Numbered from the stretch's first letter, positions 16,705 through 26,735 are shown. The stretch: 64,000 bases of DNA from Actinomycetes bacterium (GCA_031272275.1 JAISUC010000018.1:1-64000); one strand, 5' to 3'. Notes: generated from the sequence alone by a model not told the origin. A program made the numbers and translations.

Positions 16705-17548
16705 CCAGCTCTCCCACCGCAGGCGTTGTGTGTGCGTCCGGCTTGCGACCCCAATGCAGTGCCGCCCCGCCCAGCATGAATGAGCGCACGCCCACGCCGG
16801 TCAGGCCGCAGTGCTGCATAAGCACCGCCAGCTGTCCTTTGCTTAAGAAGGCCTCGGTGCTGTCGTTCAGCCAGCGGTATTCGTCGGGCGCGTGTGCGAC
16901 CAGTCGCCCGAACAGCGGCATCAGGTGTTTGAAGTACAGGCGGAAAAAGGGCTTTACCACCGGATTGGTCGGATACGAGCTGTCCAGGCAGAAAAAATAC
17001 CCGCCCGGGCGCAGGACGCGCGTCATTTGGCTGATGACGGCTGCGTAATCGGGCATATTGCGCAGCCCGAACGAAATGCAGGCGACATCGAACGTGTCAT
17101 CGGGAAACGATAGCGCCATCGCGTTTTCATGCAGCACCCGTATGTTGGTGACTCCCGCGGCGCGGAATCGTCGGTCGGCGACGGCCAGCATATTTTCAGA
17201 GAAATCACCGGCGACGATGTCTGCCGACGGGCAGGCGCGCGCCAGTTTCAGCGCAATGTCACCGGTGCCGCTGGCGACATCCAACACACGCGCGGGCTTA
17301 CAGCTGCGGATGGCACGGATAAGCTCGCGTTTCCAGGCACGGTGGCGGCCGAATGAAATGACGTCGTTCATGCGGTCGTAGTCGTCACTGATGGTTTGAA
17401 AGACCTGATAGACGCGTTCGGTTTTCTGTTCGGGGGTCACCGTGTGTGCGGTCATGCGCCCGTCCTGCAGACCGGTTGCAGGCGCAAGCACCTGCGCGGT
17501 CGTCGTCGCAGGCGTGCGATCCGTGTTCGGTAGGTCTCGATGCATCAT
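16697..17548 (-). CDS. menG: demethylmenaquinone methyltransferase MenG/UbiE
   Basis: SAM-dependent methyltransferase of up to 283 residues that makes the last step of menaquinone synthesis. The core starts near residue 45 with VYQVFQTISDDYDRMNDVISFG. The SAM loop is VLDVASGTGDIAL, and the family signatures FGLRNMPDY and RVLRPGGYFF follow. The ATG at 17548 overlaps the menA stop (ATGA), suggesting coupled translation. It gives an N-terminal extension of about 30 residues before an internal ATG (MTAHTVTPEQ), so the exact start is open. The pairing with menA settles menaquinone rather than ubiquinone. Confidence 0.95.
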   Translation of the reverse strand: MMHRDLPNTDRTPATTTAQVLAPATGLQDGRMTAHTVTPEQKTERVYQVFQTISDDYDRMNDVISFGRHRAWKRELIRAIRSCKPARVLDVASGTGDIALKLARACPSADIVAGDFSENMLAVADRRFRAAGVTNIRVLHENAMALSFPDDTFDVACISFGLRNMPDYAAVISQMTRVLRPGGYFFCLDSSYPTNPVVKPFFRLYFKHLMPLFGRLVAHAPDEYRWLNDSTEAFLSKGQLAVLMQHCGLTGVGVRSFMLGGAALHWGRKPDAHTTPAVGELDV

Positions 17549-18495
17549 CGGAAGTGCGCACCCAACAGTATTGCCAGCGCAAACAGGAAGTTGATGATGG
17601 CAGCTTGGCGCACAATGGCACGCATATTGCGCGGGCGCGTCTGCGCGTTATAGGGACCTGCCGCCAAGAGCTTGATGTTGTGGTAGGACAGACACGCGGC
17701 TGCCACAATGATAGGTGCCCCGAACCGCCAGAGCGCAAGCGTCAGTATCAGTTCTATCGACAGCGCCACCACGTTACCCGCGGCAATCATCGCGGCACTG
17801 CGTGATTCACCCAGGTATATCGGCAGCGTGCGCCTGCCCGCCTGTATGTCGCGTGCGATATCCGAGGTGTTGTTCACCTGCATGATTAAGGCGATGGTGA
17901 TAAACGCGGGCAGCGACGCCGCCGCAGCCAACCAGCCTAGGTGCCCGGTCAGCGCCAGATAGGTGGCAAGTGTGATGATGATACCCATCACCCCACCTGA
18001 AACCACCTCGCCCAGCGGCAAGTACGATATCGGGGTGGGTCCGCACGAGTATCCGACGACGGCAACCAGCCCGACCAGTCCCATTACCAGCACAAACAGA
18101 TTTCCGCACAAGACGACCACGGTGATACCGGCGGCCAGCGCGACCACCAAGCAGCCAATTGCAACCCCCAGCGCCGATTTCGGGTCGAGATTGTGATAGA
18201 TAATCGCAGCATCCGTTTCGTCGACACAGTTGTCAGCCGTGTCGGTGCCTTTCCGAAAATCCACGTAGTCGTTCAGTGTGTTGACCGCCGACTGCGCCGC
18301 ACAGGCACAGACCAGCATCAGCACCGCAATGAGCGGTGTGATCAAGTCAGCAAAAAAGGTCCGGGGGGTCAGATCCCCCAGCCCGATGGAAAGTGCCGTA
18401 CCGGTCAGAACCGGAGCCACCGCCGCGACCCACGTATGCGGGGCAATCAGTTGCAGTACGGCGGTCGGCGTGAGCTTTCTGTGCGTTTTCGTCAT
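17545..18495 (-). CDS. menA: 1,4-dihydroxy-2-naphthoate polyprenyltransferase MenA
   Basis: UbiA-superfamily integral membrane prenyltransferase of 316 residues with about eight or nine transmembrane helices. It attaches the isoprenoid tail to 1,4-dihydroxy-2-naphthoate. The first Asp-rich motif is NTLNDYVDFRKGTD and the second is DIARDIQAGRRTLP. It starts the menA-menG-ABC transporter run, four bases after the end of the adhesin gene on the same strand. The window shows no other men genes and no futalosine genes. Confidence 0.95.
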   Translation of the reverse strand: MTKTHRKLTPTAVLQLIAPHTWVAAVAPVLTGTALSIGLGDLTPRTFFADLITPLIAVLMLVCACAAQSAVNTLNDYVDFRKGTDTADNCVDETDAAIIYHNLDPKSALGVAIGCLVVALAAGITVVVLCGNLFVLVMGLVGLVAVVGYSCGPTPISYLPLGEVVSGGVMGIIITLATYLALTGHLGWLAAAASLPAFITIALIMQVNNTSDIARDIQAGRRTLPIYLGESRSAAMIAAGNVVALSIELILTLALWRFGAPIIVAAACLSYHNIKLLAAGPYNAQTRPRNMRAIVRQAAIINFLFALAILLGAHFR

Positions 18496-18499
18496 TTGC

Positions 18500-21400
18500 T
18501 TATTGTACTGGTTCTGTCAGGCGTCGACGCAAGCGCGCGAACAACAATCCGGCGGCGGCGGCAAGGACCGCCGTGGTGGGCACGAACCACCGTGCGGCGT
18601 CCCCGGTATTCGGGGGCGTGATCGCACGGGTCTTCAGCGGGTTGGTTACTGTGAGTGTCAGCGTTGCCGGTTTTCCGTCAGCCTGCGTCGGCACCGTAAA
18701 CGGATAACGCGTGGACGACGTGGTGCCGCTGTCCCGCGTGTATCCGTCCGGGACTCGGCTTTCAACAAACCAGTAATCGCCGGGCACCAGGTCGCCGACT
18801 GACACCAAGCCGGTGTCAGGCGTAGTGTACGTTCCCAGCAAACGACCGACGTCAGAGCTTCCACTCCCCCCCGTGTTTGTGCCGCCGGCAGACGAGCTGC
18901 CGCCCGCGCGGTACAGCCGGAATTCCGCGCCCGCGACCGGTTCGCCGCCCTGGTCGACTTTGTGCAGCTGGACCGAGCCGCGATAGTTCACGAACGCATC
19001 CGGCAGGATGATTTTGGTCGCGACCGAACCGGTGATCGTGAAATCCACCGGCGCGGTGTTTTTGATGTAGCCGGCTGCGGCCTGAATTTCCCGGATGCGG
19101 TAGTCCCCGTCGGGAAGCCCGCTGAATGCCACGTAGCCGTTCGCATTCGATAGTGCCGTGCGCACCGGGGTGACGCTGTACACGCCGCCCGGACCGGCTG
19201 CGTACAGGGCGAACCGGGCGCCGGGGACCGCGCGGCCCGCGGCATCGGTTTTGCGCAGGAAGACCATGGAATCGGTCAGGAAGTTTTCCCAGGGACCGGC
19301 CAGGTAGTCGTCCAGATTGATGGTGATCTGCGTGCTGTCGTCGGTCGCTGTCGGCACGTGAATCGGGCCATACAGATCCCCCGGCAGACCGGACGCAAAG
19401 CCGTCGGGGATGTAGCTTTCCTGCAGCCAGTAGTCATGCGTCGCATCCAGCGGGGACAGATCGGCAAAGGTCACCGTGCCGTTGCTGTCGGTGGTTGCAG
19501 TCCAGCTGCGAGTCGGGGCGTACAGCGGGTTGGTCTGTGCCGGGTCGCCGTCATACAGCGTGTAGGTCGCACCCGGCAGCGGTTGACCTTCCATACCCGT
19601 GAATTCGGGCGGAATCAAGCTGCCCGCCAGGAAATTCATGGTCTTGTGCACGGTGATTGAGGCTTTGGTGTTGATGCAGTACAGATCCAGCACCGGCAGG
19701 ACGCGATCCGGACCAATCTCGAACACGATGGGGGTCGTGTCTGCGACGTAGCCTGTCGGTGGGGTGTTTTCGATAAAGCGGTAGGTCCCCGGTAACAGGC
19801 CCGTCAGCGTGATGCAGCCGGTGTCGTCGACGATGTAGTTCGACTGGAATCCGACCGGACTGGTGGTCCAGGTGCTGGCGCGGTACTGCTGAAAGGTGAA
19901 CGCCGCCCCGGTCAGCGCGCGACCCTGTGCGTCCACTTTGTGTAGGCGCACGGCCCCGGGCGCATTGGTGACGGTCACCGTTCCGTTTGCCGTCACAGAC
20001 ACCGAAACCCCGCTGGCCAAGTCGTCGCTGATGGCGTATGCCCCCCATTTGCCGTTGCCGTTGCTGAGCTCGCGGACGGTATAGGTGCCCGCGACCAGCC
20101 CGGTATAGACGATATCGCCGTTCGCGTCGGTTGTGCGCGCGACATCGACCCGGTTGCCGTTGCTGTCGAACAGCTGGAATATGACCCCGTCCATTGCGAC
20201 CCCGGTGTCGGTCGTTTTGTGCAGCGTGAACGAAATCAGTTGACCGGACAACACGCCGCCTGCGTGCGTGATGCTGATTTGCGACCACGAGCTGTAGTCG
20301 TCGTCCATCGCCGAGCTGCCACTGCTGTCGATCGTCACGTCGTTATAGGGGTGAATGGTCGTCGCGTTCTGGTTCAAGATCATGAGCGCCGTGCGAAAAG
20401 TCAGTACGTAGGGCTGCGTGATGGTGGCACCGTCGAACAGCGACAGCGTCAGTTCGGGTTGGCCTGCAGCATTGTTCGCATAGGTCCAGGTGTAGTCGCT
20501 GCCCGCCGTCAAGGGGTGTGCCAGGTCGGCTGACACCGTCCCGTCAGCTGCCACAATACCGGGGTTTACCTGGATGGTGTCGGTCTGGATGGTTTGAGAG
20601 CTTTGCGTGTTGGTGCGCGGCACGTCGTGTACAACGACATCGGACACGGTTGACCCGGCCGGGTTGATCAGCACCGTCCAGTACAGGTAGCCGTCCTTGC
20701 CCTGGGTGCCGCTTTTCGCGACCATGTCGCCGCCGTAACGCGGCGTGACCGAGGCCGTCAGCTGATGGTCGACGGCGTTGTCGTTGTGCAGCCGCGCCGT
20801 ATTGGTGTAGGTTTCCGCAACCAGCTGACCGGACAGCGTGGTCTGGTACTCAATCAGATAGCGGTCGGACGGCTGCGGGTCGGGGATGTCGGGAAAATCC
20901 ACCGTAATCGTGTTGTTGTTGGCGGCCGTCGGATCCGTGATGGCAAACAGCGCATATTCGGCGGGTGTCAGCTCGGCTCCTTTGGTGACAGCCCCGGTCT
21001 GCGCATTCACGGCATAGTGATAGATATGCAGCGACATCGGCACATAGGTCTGCTGCTGAGTCGCAGACGGGGACACGATCTGATCGGTGAACAGCCCGTT
21101 TTTCAGTGGAGTTGACGCGTAGCCCAGATACACGTCCCAGGTGATCGTGCGGGTCTGCGGGTTATAGCTGCCCTGTTTGGTGCCGTTGTCGACGTCGGGT
21201 TGATTCGGGGTATAGGACGCCTGGTCGGTTGCGGTATACGACACCCCCGCCGTCGTCCAGTCGGTCTGCGCGCGGTTCACGAACGGGGTCACCGTCAGCG
21301 CATCAGCGTCATAGATGCTGTTATAGGTGATGCGGATGTCATGATTCGTCGGGTTGTATTTCCCGATGAACACCACCTGGAATTGCGTCGGGTTGACGGC

Positions 21401-23248
21401 AGGAGTCACCAACAGGTTGTAGTCGGTACCGGCCGCCAGGTTCGTGCTGTTCGTCATATCGCGGACCACCAGCGACGCAGTATCCAGATACTGGGTCGAG
21501 GTCAGCTGATCGGAAAACACCAGGCCCGTCTGGGTCGTGCGGTTCGTGTTCAGCCGCGCCGTCCAAGACAGCACCTTGTCGTTCACATCGACCGCACTCA
21601 GCGATTTCGTGACCTGGGTTTGTTTGACCGGCACGGTGTTGGCAGACGTTGCGGGCGTGTTTCCTCCGGTGGTGGCGGTGTTGTTCACCGTGTAGTTGTG
21701 ATCGATGACGCCGTTCGTGTTCGGGGGGGAGTACGTCCCGCCGTCCGCGCTGCGCTGCGCGTTTCCGGTGGCATAGGTCTGATACACAATGTCATAGGCC
21801 GTACCGTCGACCCCATCCGGGAAACTGATGCGAAAGGCTCCGGCGCTTTGGGTGATGGTGTAGGAATCGGCCGGCAGGGGCGTCGAGCCCCGTTTCGGGT
21901 TGCCGTTTGCGTCGATGGTGACCGGGTAGACGCTGACCGAAGACGCATCGAAGCCCATGTGCCCGCCCTGGGTGTTGGTGTCGTTTGCCGCATCCGGATC
22001 ATAGACGTCATCGATGTAGGCGTCTGTCGCGCTGATGGTGCTCATGTTGTAGTTATAGCGCAGCACCCAGTTATAGACCGGGCGTTTGTTGGGCGACTGG
22101 CCGGGGATGACCTGGGTGGTTGAGCCTGTGGCGACCTTTTCCAAGCGCTGACCGAACACCGTACTGACCGTGGCCGACGCCGTCAGCGGATCAGGGTATT
22201 CGGTCGAGGTAATCTGCGCGTTGTTGGTGAAACTATAGGTACCGCCCGTTTGGCTGACCGCGTCGGTGTCGATCGGCGTGGTGTAGGTGATTTCATAAGC
22301 ACTGTCGGTGGGACCGGGAATGCTGACGGTGCCGGTGCTGCTGACCGAGTAATCGGTTGCGGGAACCGGCGTTTCGCTGCCGGCAACCAGGTTCCCGTAC
22401 AGGTCCACCTGTACTTTCTGCAAGCTGACGGTCAACGCCGAGGTATCCAGATGCGCCGGGAAGGCATCGGTGACCTGAATGTTATGGACATCACGCATCA
22501 TTTTGTTGATGATGACGGTCCAGGTGATTTCTGTCGGGTTGATGCTGCGGTTGGGGGTGCCGGTCTTTTCGATACCGCTTGCGGTTTTCGGCTTGACATC
22601 GATGGTCGCGGTCAGGTTGTCTTCGTTCGGAACCGTGATGGTGGTATCCCCCGGACTCGTCACCTTAGACGCGTTCAAACTGCCCTGAAAATAGAGTGAC
22701 CCGGTAACCAGGCCCGCAGTCGACACGTTGTCGGAAAAGACAATCGTCACGTGTCCGCCGGTTGCACCCGAGGAATCGGGCACGACATCAAATTCCCCGT
22801 ACAGAACACCGTTTGTGTCGTACAGCGCCACGTTACTGATACCCTGCTGGACGGTGACGGTGTTCGGCAGGGTGATTGTGTAATAGTCACCGGCCTGAAT
22901 CGAGGGCGTGACGGCGGCGGGAATGGACAGGTCCACGTCGAAATCCAGGATGGAGTCGATGGAAGGGTTGGTGACCGGCTGGCCTTTGCTGTCGGTGAAG
23001 GTCAGGGTCATGCCGGTGGTGATCGAGGCATTTGCAGGGTCTGAGAAATAGCTGCGGATGTCGTTTCCGGTGGGGGTGACCTGCGGGCGAATCGGGGATG
23101 CCGTGGCAGTCGAGCCGGTTGCGGTCGCCAGCCCGGGCGGCAGCGCGCAGAGAGCCTGCATGACCAGCGCCGCCACAACGACGGTCGCTATGAAACGCCA
23201 GCGCGGCGCACGTGGCGGACGCGTGCGTGTCGTCAGTTGTTTGTGCAT
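18500..23248 (-). CDS. large cell-wall adhesin with Cna-A-like repeats and five Cna-B/SpaA domains
   Basis: Surface protein of 1582 residues. It has a signal peptide (hydrophobic run VVVAALVMQALCALPPG at about 23-40). About residues 190-1000 hold repeated collagen-adhesin-type domains that recur with NRSINPTEITWTV, KVLSWTARLN and TRTITWDVYLG strands. Five Cna-B/SpaA (prealbumin-like) domains start near 1008, 1101, 1199, 1326 and 1424; each opens with a xLHKxD-type strand and closes with YxxxE, typical of intramolecular isopeptide domains. The tail has PPNTG near 1547, a hydrophobic helix and RLRRRL, a sortase-like sorting signal with Pro in place of Leu. No sortase gene is in the window. GGGAGGG precedes the ATG. 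Confidence 0.9.
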   Translation of the reverse strand: MHKQLTTRTRPPRAPRWRFIATVVVAALVMQALCALPPGLATATGSTATASPIRPQVTPTGNDIRSYFSDPANASITTGMTLTFTDSKGQPVTNPSIDSILDFDVDLSIPAAVTPSIQAGDYYTITLPNTVTVQQGISNVALYDTNGVLYGEFDVVPDSSGATGGHVTIVFSDNVSTAGLVTGSLYFQGSLNASKVTSPGDTTITVPNEDNLTATIDVKPKTASGIEKTGTPNRSINPTEITWTVIINKMMRDVHNIQVTDAFPAHLDTSALTVSLQKVQVDLYGNLVAGSETPVPATDYSVSSTGTVSIPGPTDSAYEITYTTPIDTDAVSQTGGTYSFTNNAQITSTEYPDPLTASATVSTVFGQRLEKVATGSTTQVIPGQSPNKRPVYNWVLRYNYNMSTISATDAYIDDVYDPDAANDTNTQGGHMGFDASSVSVYPVTIDANGNPKRGSTPLPADSYTITQSAGAFRISFPDGVDGTAYDIVYQTYATGNAQRSADGGTYSPPNTNGVIDHNYTVNNTATTGGNTPATSANTVPVKQTQVTKSLSAVDVNDKVLSWTARLNTNRTTQTGLVFSDQLTSTQYLDTASLVVRDMTNSTNLAAGTDYNLLVTPAVNPTQFQVVFIGKYNPTNHDIRITYNSIYDADALTVTPFVNRAQTDWTTAGVSYTATDQASYTPNQPDVDNGTKQGSYNPQTRTITWDVYLGYASTPLKNGLFTDQIVSPSATQQQTYVPMSLHIYHYAVNAQTGAVTKGAELTPAEYALFAITDPTAANNNTITVDFPDIPDPQPSDRYLIEYQTTLSGQLVAETYTNTARLHNDNAVDHQLTASVTPRYGGDMVAKSGTQGKDGYLYWTVLINPAGSTVSDVVVHDVPRTNTQSSQTIQTDTIQVNPGIVAADGTVSADLAHPLTAGSDYTWTYANNAAGQPELTLSLFDGATITQPYVLTFRTALMILNQNATTIHPYNDVTIDSSGSSAMDDDYSSWSQISITHAGGVLSGQLISFTLHKTTDTGVAMDGVIFQLFDSNGNRVDVARTTDANGDIVYTGLVAGTYTVRELSNGNGKWGAYAISDDLASGVSVSVTANGTVTVTNAPGAVRLHKVDAQGRALTGAAFTFQQYRASTWTTSPVGFQSNYIVDDTGCITLTGLLPGTYRFIENTPPTGYVADTTPIVFEIGPDRVLPVLDLYCINTKASITVHKTMNFLAGSLIPPEFTGMEGQPLPGATYTLYDGDPAQTNPLYAPTRSWTATTDSNGTVTFADLSPLDATHDYWLQESYIPDGFASGLPGDLYGPIHVPTATDDSTQITINLDDYLAGPWENFLTDSMVFLRKTDAAGRAVPGARFALYAAGPGGVYSVTPVRTALSNANGYVAFSGLPDGDYRIREIQAAAGYIKNTAPVDFTITGSVATKIILPDAFVNYRGSVQLHKVDQGGEPVAGAEFRLYRAGGSSSAGGTNTGGSGSSDVGRLLGTYTTPDTGLVSVGDLVPGDYWFVESRVPDGYTRDSGTTSSTRYPFTVPTQADGKPATLTLTVTNPLKTRAITPPNTGDAARWFVPTTAVLAAAAGLLFARLRRRLTEPVQ
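21725..21739 (+). repeat. 15-bp interspersed motif, exact copy inside the adhesin gene
   Basis: Read on the gene strand as Gly-Thr-Tyr-Ser-Pro between two adhesin domains. Confidence 0.85.
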
Positions 23249-23297
23249 GGAGTCCCTCCCGCAGTAGCTGTCTTGCGTGCCCCTGAATACCTACACG

Positions 23298-23303
23298 ATT
23301 ATA
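23298..23303 (-). promoter_or_regulatory. -10 element of the adhesin gene
   Basis: TATAAT on the minus strand, about 50 bases before the adhesin ATG. GTCGCGCTATAA is repeated just upstream; the -35 is weak (TTGTCG at short spacing). Confidence 0.45.
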
Positions 23304-23368
23304 GCGCGACTTATAGCGCGACAATTCGCGTGAGGATAGACGAAATGACGTCTTAAAAATGCAAACCG

Positions 23369-23475
23369 TCATTGCGAGGGAGCGGGTTTTGCGACCGTGG
23401 CAATCCAGTGGCGACGATAGTCGCCACATAACAGGTCCCGTGGCGTGCTTGCCGCCACGGGGTCAATGCACACGG
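23369..23475. repeat. REP-like element fragments
   Basis: CGTCATTGCGAGGGAGCGG, a short hairpin, then GTGGCAATCCAGTGG. A second hairpin (GTGGCGTG...GCCGCCACGG) and GGTCAATGCACACGG follow. These match parts of the composite repeat, in reverse orientation to the copy near 62.6 kb. They occupy the gap between comEC and the adhesin. Confidence 0.6.
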
Positions 23476-23503
23476 CGGGCGCGCATTGACGCATACGTCA
23501 TGC

Positions 23504-25804
23504 TTACAAGTCGACGATGACCGAGCCGTCGCGATCGGTCCGTTTGACGGTCGGCACGTATCTGCGCAGCAGCGCCAAGGGTTCCGGGCGCGGATGTCCG
23601 TAGCGGTTGTTTTCCCCGCAGGATATCACCGCCAGGTCCGGATGCGTGCGCTGTAGCAGCCGCTCGTCCAAGGACACCGCGCTGCCGTGATGCGGCACCT
23701 TCAGGACATCGACGTCTGTATCCCCGCCTGCCGCCTCCACGCCGTCGAGCGCCGCATTCACACTGTCACGCTCAGCATCCCCGCTGCTCAACACCGTGTC
23801 TGCCGCGTGCGCGTCCTGTGCATCGGGTGTCGTATCCTGAATCAGGGTGGTGAGGCAACTGGGGTTAGCGTTCGGGTCGGTGACGGCAACCCGGGGCCAG
23901 ATGACCCGAATCCACAGACGGTTCAGTTTGATGACGGTACCGGCGTGTGCCCCCACAACCGGAGCCTGTAGTTTCTGTGACAGCTTTTGCGCAAAATCCG
24001 CCTGTTGCGCTCCGTCGGACACAACGATTTCAGACACGCCGAAGCTGCGATCCAGACAGTCGGCCCCTTTTGCGTGGTCGGCATGTCCGTGCGTCAACAG
24101 CAACAGATCAATATGGCTGACCCGAAACTCAGCCAGACGTTGTCGCAGACACGACGCCGAGGGACCGGCATCCAAGAGCGCGGTCAGATTCCCGTCGCGA
24201 ATCAACATCGCGTCGCCCTGTCCCACATCCAGAAAGACCACCTGTTTCAGGTCGGTGGCGCCGGCCCCCGGATGCACGTACTGAACGACACGCGGTCCGC
24301 AGCCTGCCACCAAAACCACCGACAACAGAACTGCCCCGACCGCCCGTGACCGCTTGCGCGTCGGACGCGGCCAGCAAAACCACAGCAGTCCCAGCGCCGC
24401 CACAAATGCCACCACCACGGCGGGTGCCGCCGCCCGAACCGGAACCGCCGCCCAACGCGGGGATGCCAAAGTCGCCGCCAGTGATCGGATAGCCTGCGCA
24501 ATCTGCGCCGACACCCGCCAGCACGCGTCCGCAGCTGCCGGGAACACCGGCAGGCACAGCGCCGCGGCAACTCCTGCGACCAAAACCGGCGTAAAGAGCG
24601 GCGCGATCACCACATTTGCCACCGGCGCCACCACGGACAGTCGGCCAAAGGCAGTGGTCGCCACCGGAGCGGTCACGGACGTCGCCACCAGCGTCAATGC
24701 CAGCGGCGAGCAGAGGATTTCCAGTGCCCGCACGCGCCGCGGCAGCAAACAACGCAGCCATACCGTGACATACGGAACATACAACACGATACCTGCGACT
24801 GACAGCACCGACAGCACGAACGACAGCGACACCACCGACAAGGGCTCCGCCACACACATCAGCAGTGCCGCCAGCGCAAGTCCGTTAAGGAGGTCGGTTC
24901 GCCGTCCGGCCACCTGTGCAATACCTGCCGCCACCAGCATCAACCAGGCGCGCAGCGCGCCTGCCGACGCGCCGACCAACACCACGTAGGCGCCGGTCGC
25001 TGCTACGAGAATCGGCAGCGCCCAGGTACGCGTGACCCCGAACCGGGCCGTCACAAACAACACTACGGCGACCACGATACTCAGGTGGCTGCCGCTGACC
25101 GCGACCACATGAGCCAGGCCGATGCGCTGCAGGTTTTCGTACTGCACCGTGTCGCGCAAAGCGCGCGTGTCCCCATAAGCGGCGGCCGCCACCAACGCCC
25201 GGCTGTCCGCGTCCCCGATACGGGCGGACAACTGATCCAACAACCCCGCGCGAAAGCGGCGAATCTGCGCCAGGGGAGACCATGCGAATGCGGGGGAGTC
25301 AAAGCTCTGCACCTGTGCCGTGCCCGCTACCCCCCGCCGCAGCAGATAGCAGCACTCACTGCGGGCGTCCAGAGGGGTGAGCCGCGCGCGCAGCCGAGCG
25401 TGCTGCCCCAATTGCAGTACCGGGGCATCGCCCACAGCCGGTGCATATCGCGCCTGCAGGACCGTTCCGCGCAGAGCACCAGAACTGACACGGACCATCC
25501 CCGTGGTCCCGAAATCGCCCTGAATCGGGTCGGATGTCGCCACGACTTCCAAAGTTTGTGTGTCCGCTGTTTCCAGTTTCGCGCGCTGCAGGAACAAGTG
25601 CTCCATCCGCAGATACATCAGGACGGCACCCAAAATGAACGCGACGGCTATCCAAAACAGCAGGGGCAGCTGCGGGCGCGGAGGTGGCTCGAAACGTTCG
25701 CGCTTGTCCAGGGGCTGGGGTTTAGCCGAAGGACGTGCGGGACGCCGATACGATCGTGGACTGCGAGCCGGCTTGCGCCTGCCACGTAGGCGAAAAGGAC
25801 TCAT
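23504..25804 (-). CDS. comEC: ComEC/Rec2 DNA-uptake channel protein
   Basis: Membrane protein of 766 residues that carries single-stranded DNA across the cytoplasmic membrane in natural transformation. A basic N-terminal tail precedes two membrane helices and an OB-like DUF4131 region (about 80-180). The Competence domain (about 200-480) holds the HVVAVSGSHLSI and GASAGALRAW motifs among many helices. The C-terminal metallo-beta-lactamase domain (about 535-760) has VVFLDVGQGDAMLI, the metal motif THGHADH and VPHHGS. Its start overlaps the comEA stop (ATGA). Confidence 0.96.
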   Translation of the reverse strand: MSPFRLRGRRKPARSPRSYRRPARPSAKPQPLDKRERFEPPPRPQLPLLFWIAVAFILGAVLMYLRMEHLFLQRAKLETADTQTLEVVATSDPIQGDFGTTGMVRVSSGALRGTVLQARYAPAVGDAPVLQLGQHARLRARLTPLDARSECCYLLRRGVAGTAQVQSFDSPAFAWSPLAQIRRFRAGLLDQLSARIGDADSRALVAAAAYGDTRALRDTVQYENLQRIGLAHVVAVSGSHLSIVVAVVLFVTARFGVTRTWALPILVAATGAYVVLVGASAGALRAWLMLVAAGIAQVAGRRTDLLNGLALAALLMCVAEPLSVVSLSFVLSVLSVAGIVLYVPYVTVWLRCLLPRRVRALEILCSPLALTLVATSVTAPVATTAFGRLSVVAPVANVVIAPLFTPVLVAGVAAALCLPVFPAAADACWRVSAQIAQAIRSLAATLASPRWAAVPVRAAAPAVVVAFVAALGLLWFCWPRPTRKRSRAVGAVLLSVVLVAGCGPRVVQYVHPGAGATDLKQVVFLDVGQGDAMLIRDGNLTALLDAGPSASCLRQRLAEFRVSHIDLLLLTHGHADHAKGADCLDRSFGVSEIVVSDGAQQADFAQKLSQKLQAPVVGAHAGTVIKLNRLWIRVIWPRVAVTDPNANPSCLTTLIQDTTPDAQDAHAADTVLSSGDAERDSVNAALDGVEAAGGDTDVDVLKVPHHGSAVSLDERLLQRTHPDLAVISCGENNRYGHPRPEPLALLRRYVPTVKRTDRDGSVIVDL

Positions 25805-26670
25805 TTCACGGTGACTGAGCCACGGATGGCTGCAAGCTTCTTGTCCCCGATGCCGCTGACACGCGACAGATCATCCACGCTACCGAATCGCCCGTTTTGT
25901 TCGCGGTCATCCACGATACGCTGGGCCAGCACGGGTCCCACGCCGTCAAGTGTCTGCAGGGTGGTCGCATCCGCCGTATTGATATTCACCGAGCCAGCAG
26001 TACCGTGGGTGTCGCCCGTACTCGGTGTCGTGCTGCCGGAACCGGTCGACGTCGAACCCGCGGCGCCATCAGAGCGTATCTGTGCTTTAGTCGGAATGAT
26101 CCACTGACCTCCGTCAACCAAGGCCTCCGCCAAATTCACCGCCGTCGTTGCAGCTTTGGCGGTCATACCTCCGGCGGCATTCACCGCATCCACAACGCGC
26201 GAACCGGCAGGAAGCGTATAGACGCCGGCGTGGTGTACGGCACCGGCGATATGAACCGTCACCGAGGAGTCGCTGGACGTCAAGCCCCCGACTGCATCCG
26301 CATCCGCTGCGGATGCATCGGATCCGGATGCGTCGACAGGATCAGCAGCAGCATCCGCCGCGTCCACTATCTCGATTGCGGCTTGCGGCGCGGTCTGTAC
26401 TCCCCCACTGCCGCCGGTTTTCCAACGCCACAGTCCCCAGCAGGCAGCGGCAATCAGCAACCCCGCAAGCAGCCAGCGCGCGGACGTGGGCAGACTGCGT
26501 AGGCCGATCTTGCGCGCCGCATCATCGCGCGCATCGGCGAACCAATCGGCGGCCGCGTCAAACAACGGTGTGTCGCTGCGGACATCACCGTTTGAAATCG
26601 CGTCGAGGTCCTCGCAGAAACCCTCGCCGAAATCCGTGTCGAGAGGGCTATATTCGTCTCTGTTTTCCAT
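25801..26670 (-). CDS. comEA: ComEA-family DNA-binding competence protein
   Basis: Membrane-anchored DNA receptor of 289 residues. An acidic cytoplasmic N terminus precedes one transmembrane helix (about 70-90, LLAGLLIAAACWGLWRW). An SLBB domain (about 135-195) and a C-terminal pair of helix-hairpin-helix motifs (about 225-289, VNINTADATTLQTLDGVGP and LSRVSGIGDKKLAAI) follow. With comEC it forms the core of a transformation operon. No ribosome-binding site is visible; TATGCT ends nine bases before the ATG, so the transcript may be leaderless. Confidence 0.95.
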   Translation of the reverse strand: MENRDEYSPLDTDFGEGFCEDLDAISNGDVRSDTPLFDAAADWFADARDDAARKIGLRSLPTSARWLLAGLLIAAACWGLWRWKTGGSGGVQTAPQAAIEIVDAADAAADPVDASGSDASAADADAVGGLTSSDSSVTVHIAGAVHHAGVYTLPAGSRVVDAVNAAGGMTAKAATTAVNLAEALVDGGQWIIPTKAQIRSDGAAGSTSTGSGSTTPSTGDTHGTAGSVNINTADATTLQTLDGVGPVLAQRIVDDREQNGRFGSVDDLSRVSGIGDKKLAAIRGSVTVK

Positions 26671-26692
26671 AGGGTTCGGAGCATACTCCAGA

Positions 26693-26735
26693 CCCCTTAA
26701 AGAAATCTTAGGGGAACCTTAACGTTTCCTTAAGG
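26693..26735. promoter_or_regulatory. two adjacent inverted repeats upstream of comEA
   Basis: CCCCTTAAAGAAATCTTAGGGG (26693-26714) and CCTTAACGTTTCCTTAAGG (26717-26735) are near-perfect and perfect-arm palindromes at the expected -35 region of comEA. They could bind a competence regulator; no regulator gene is adjacent. Confidence 0.45.
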
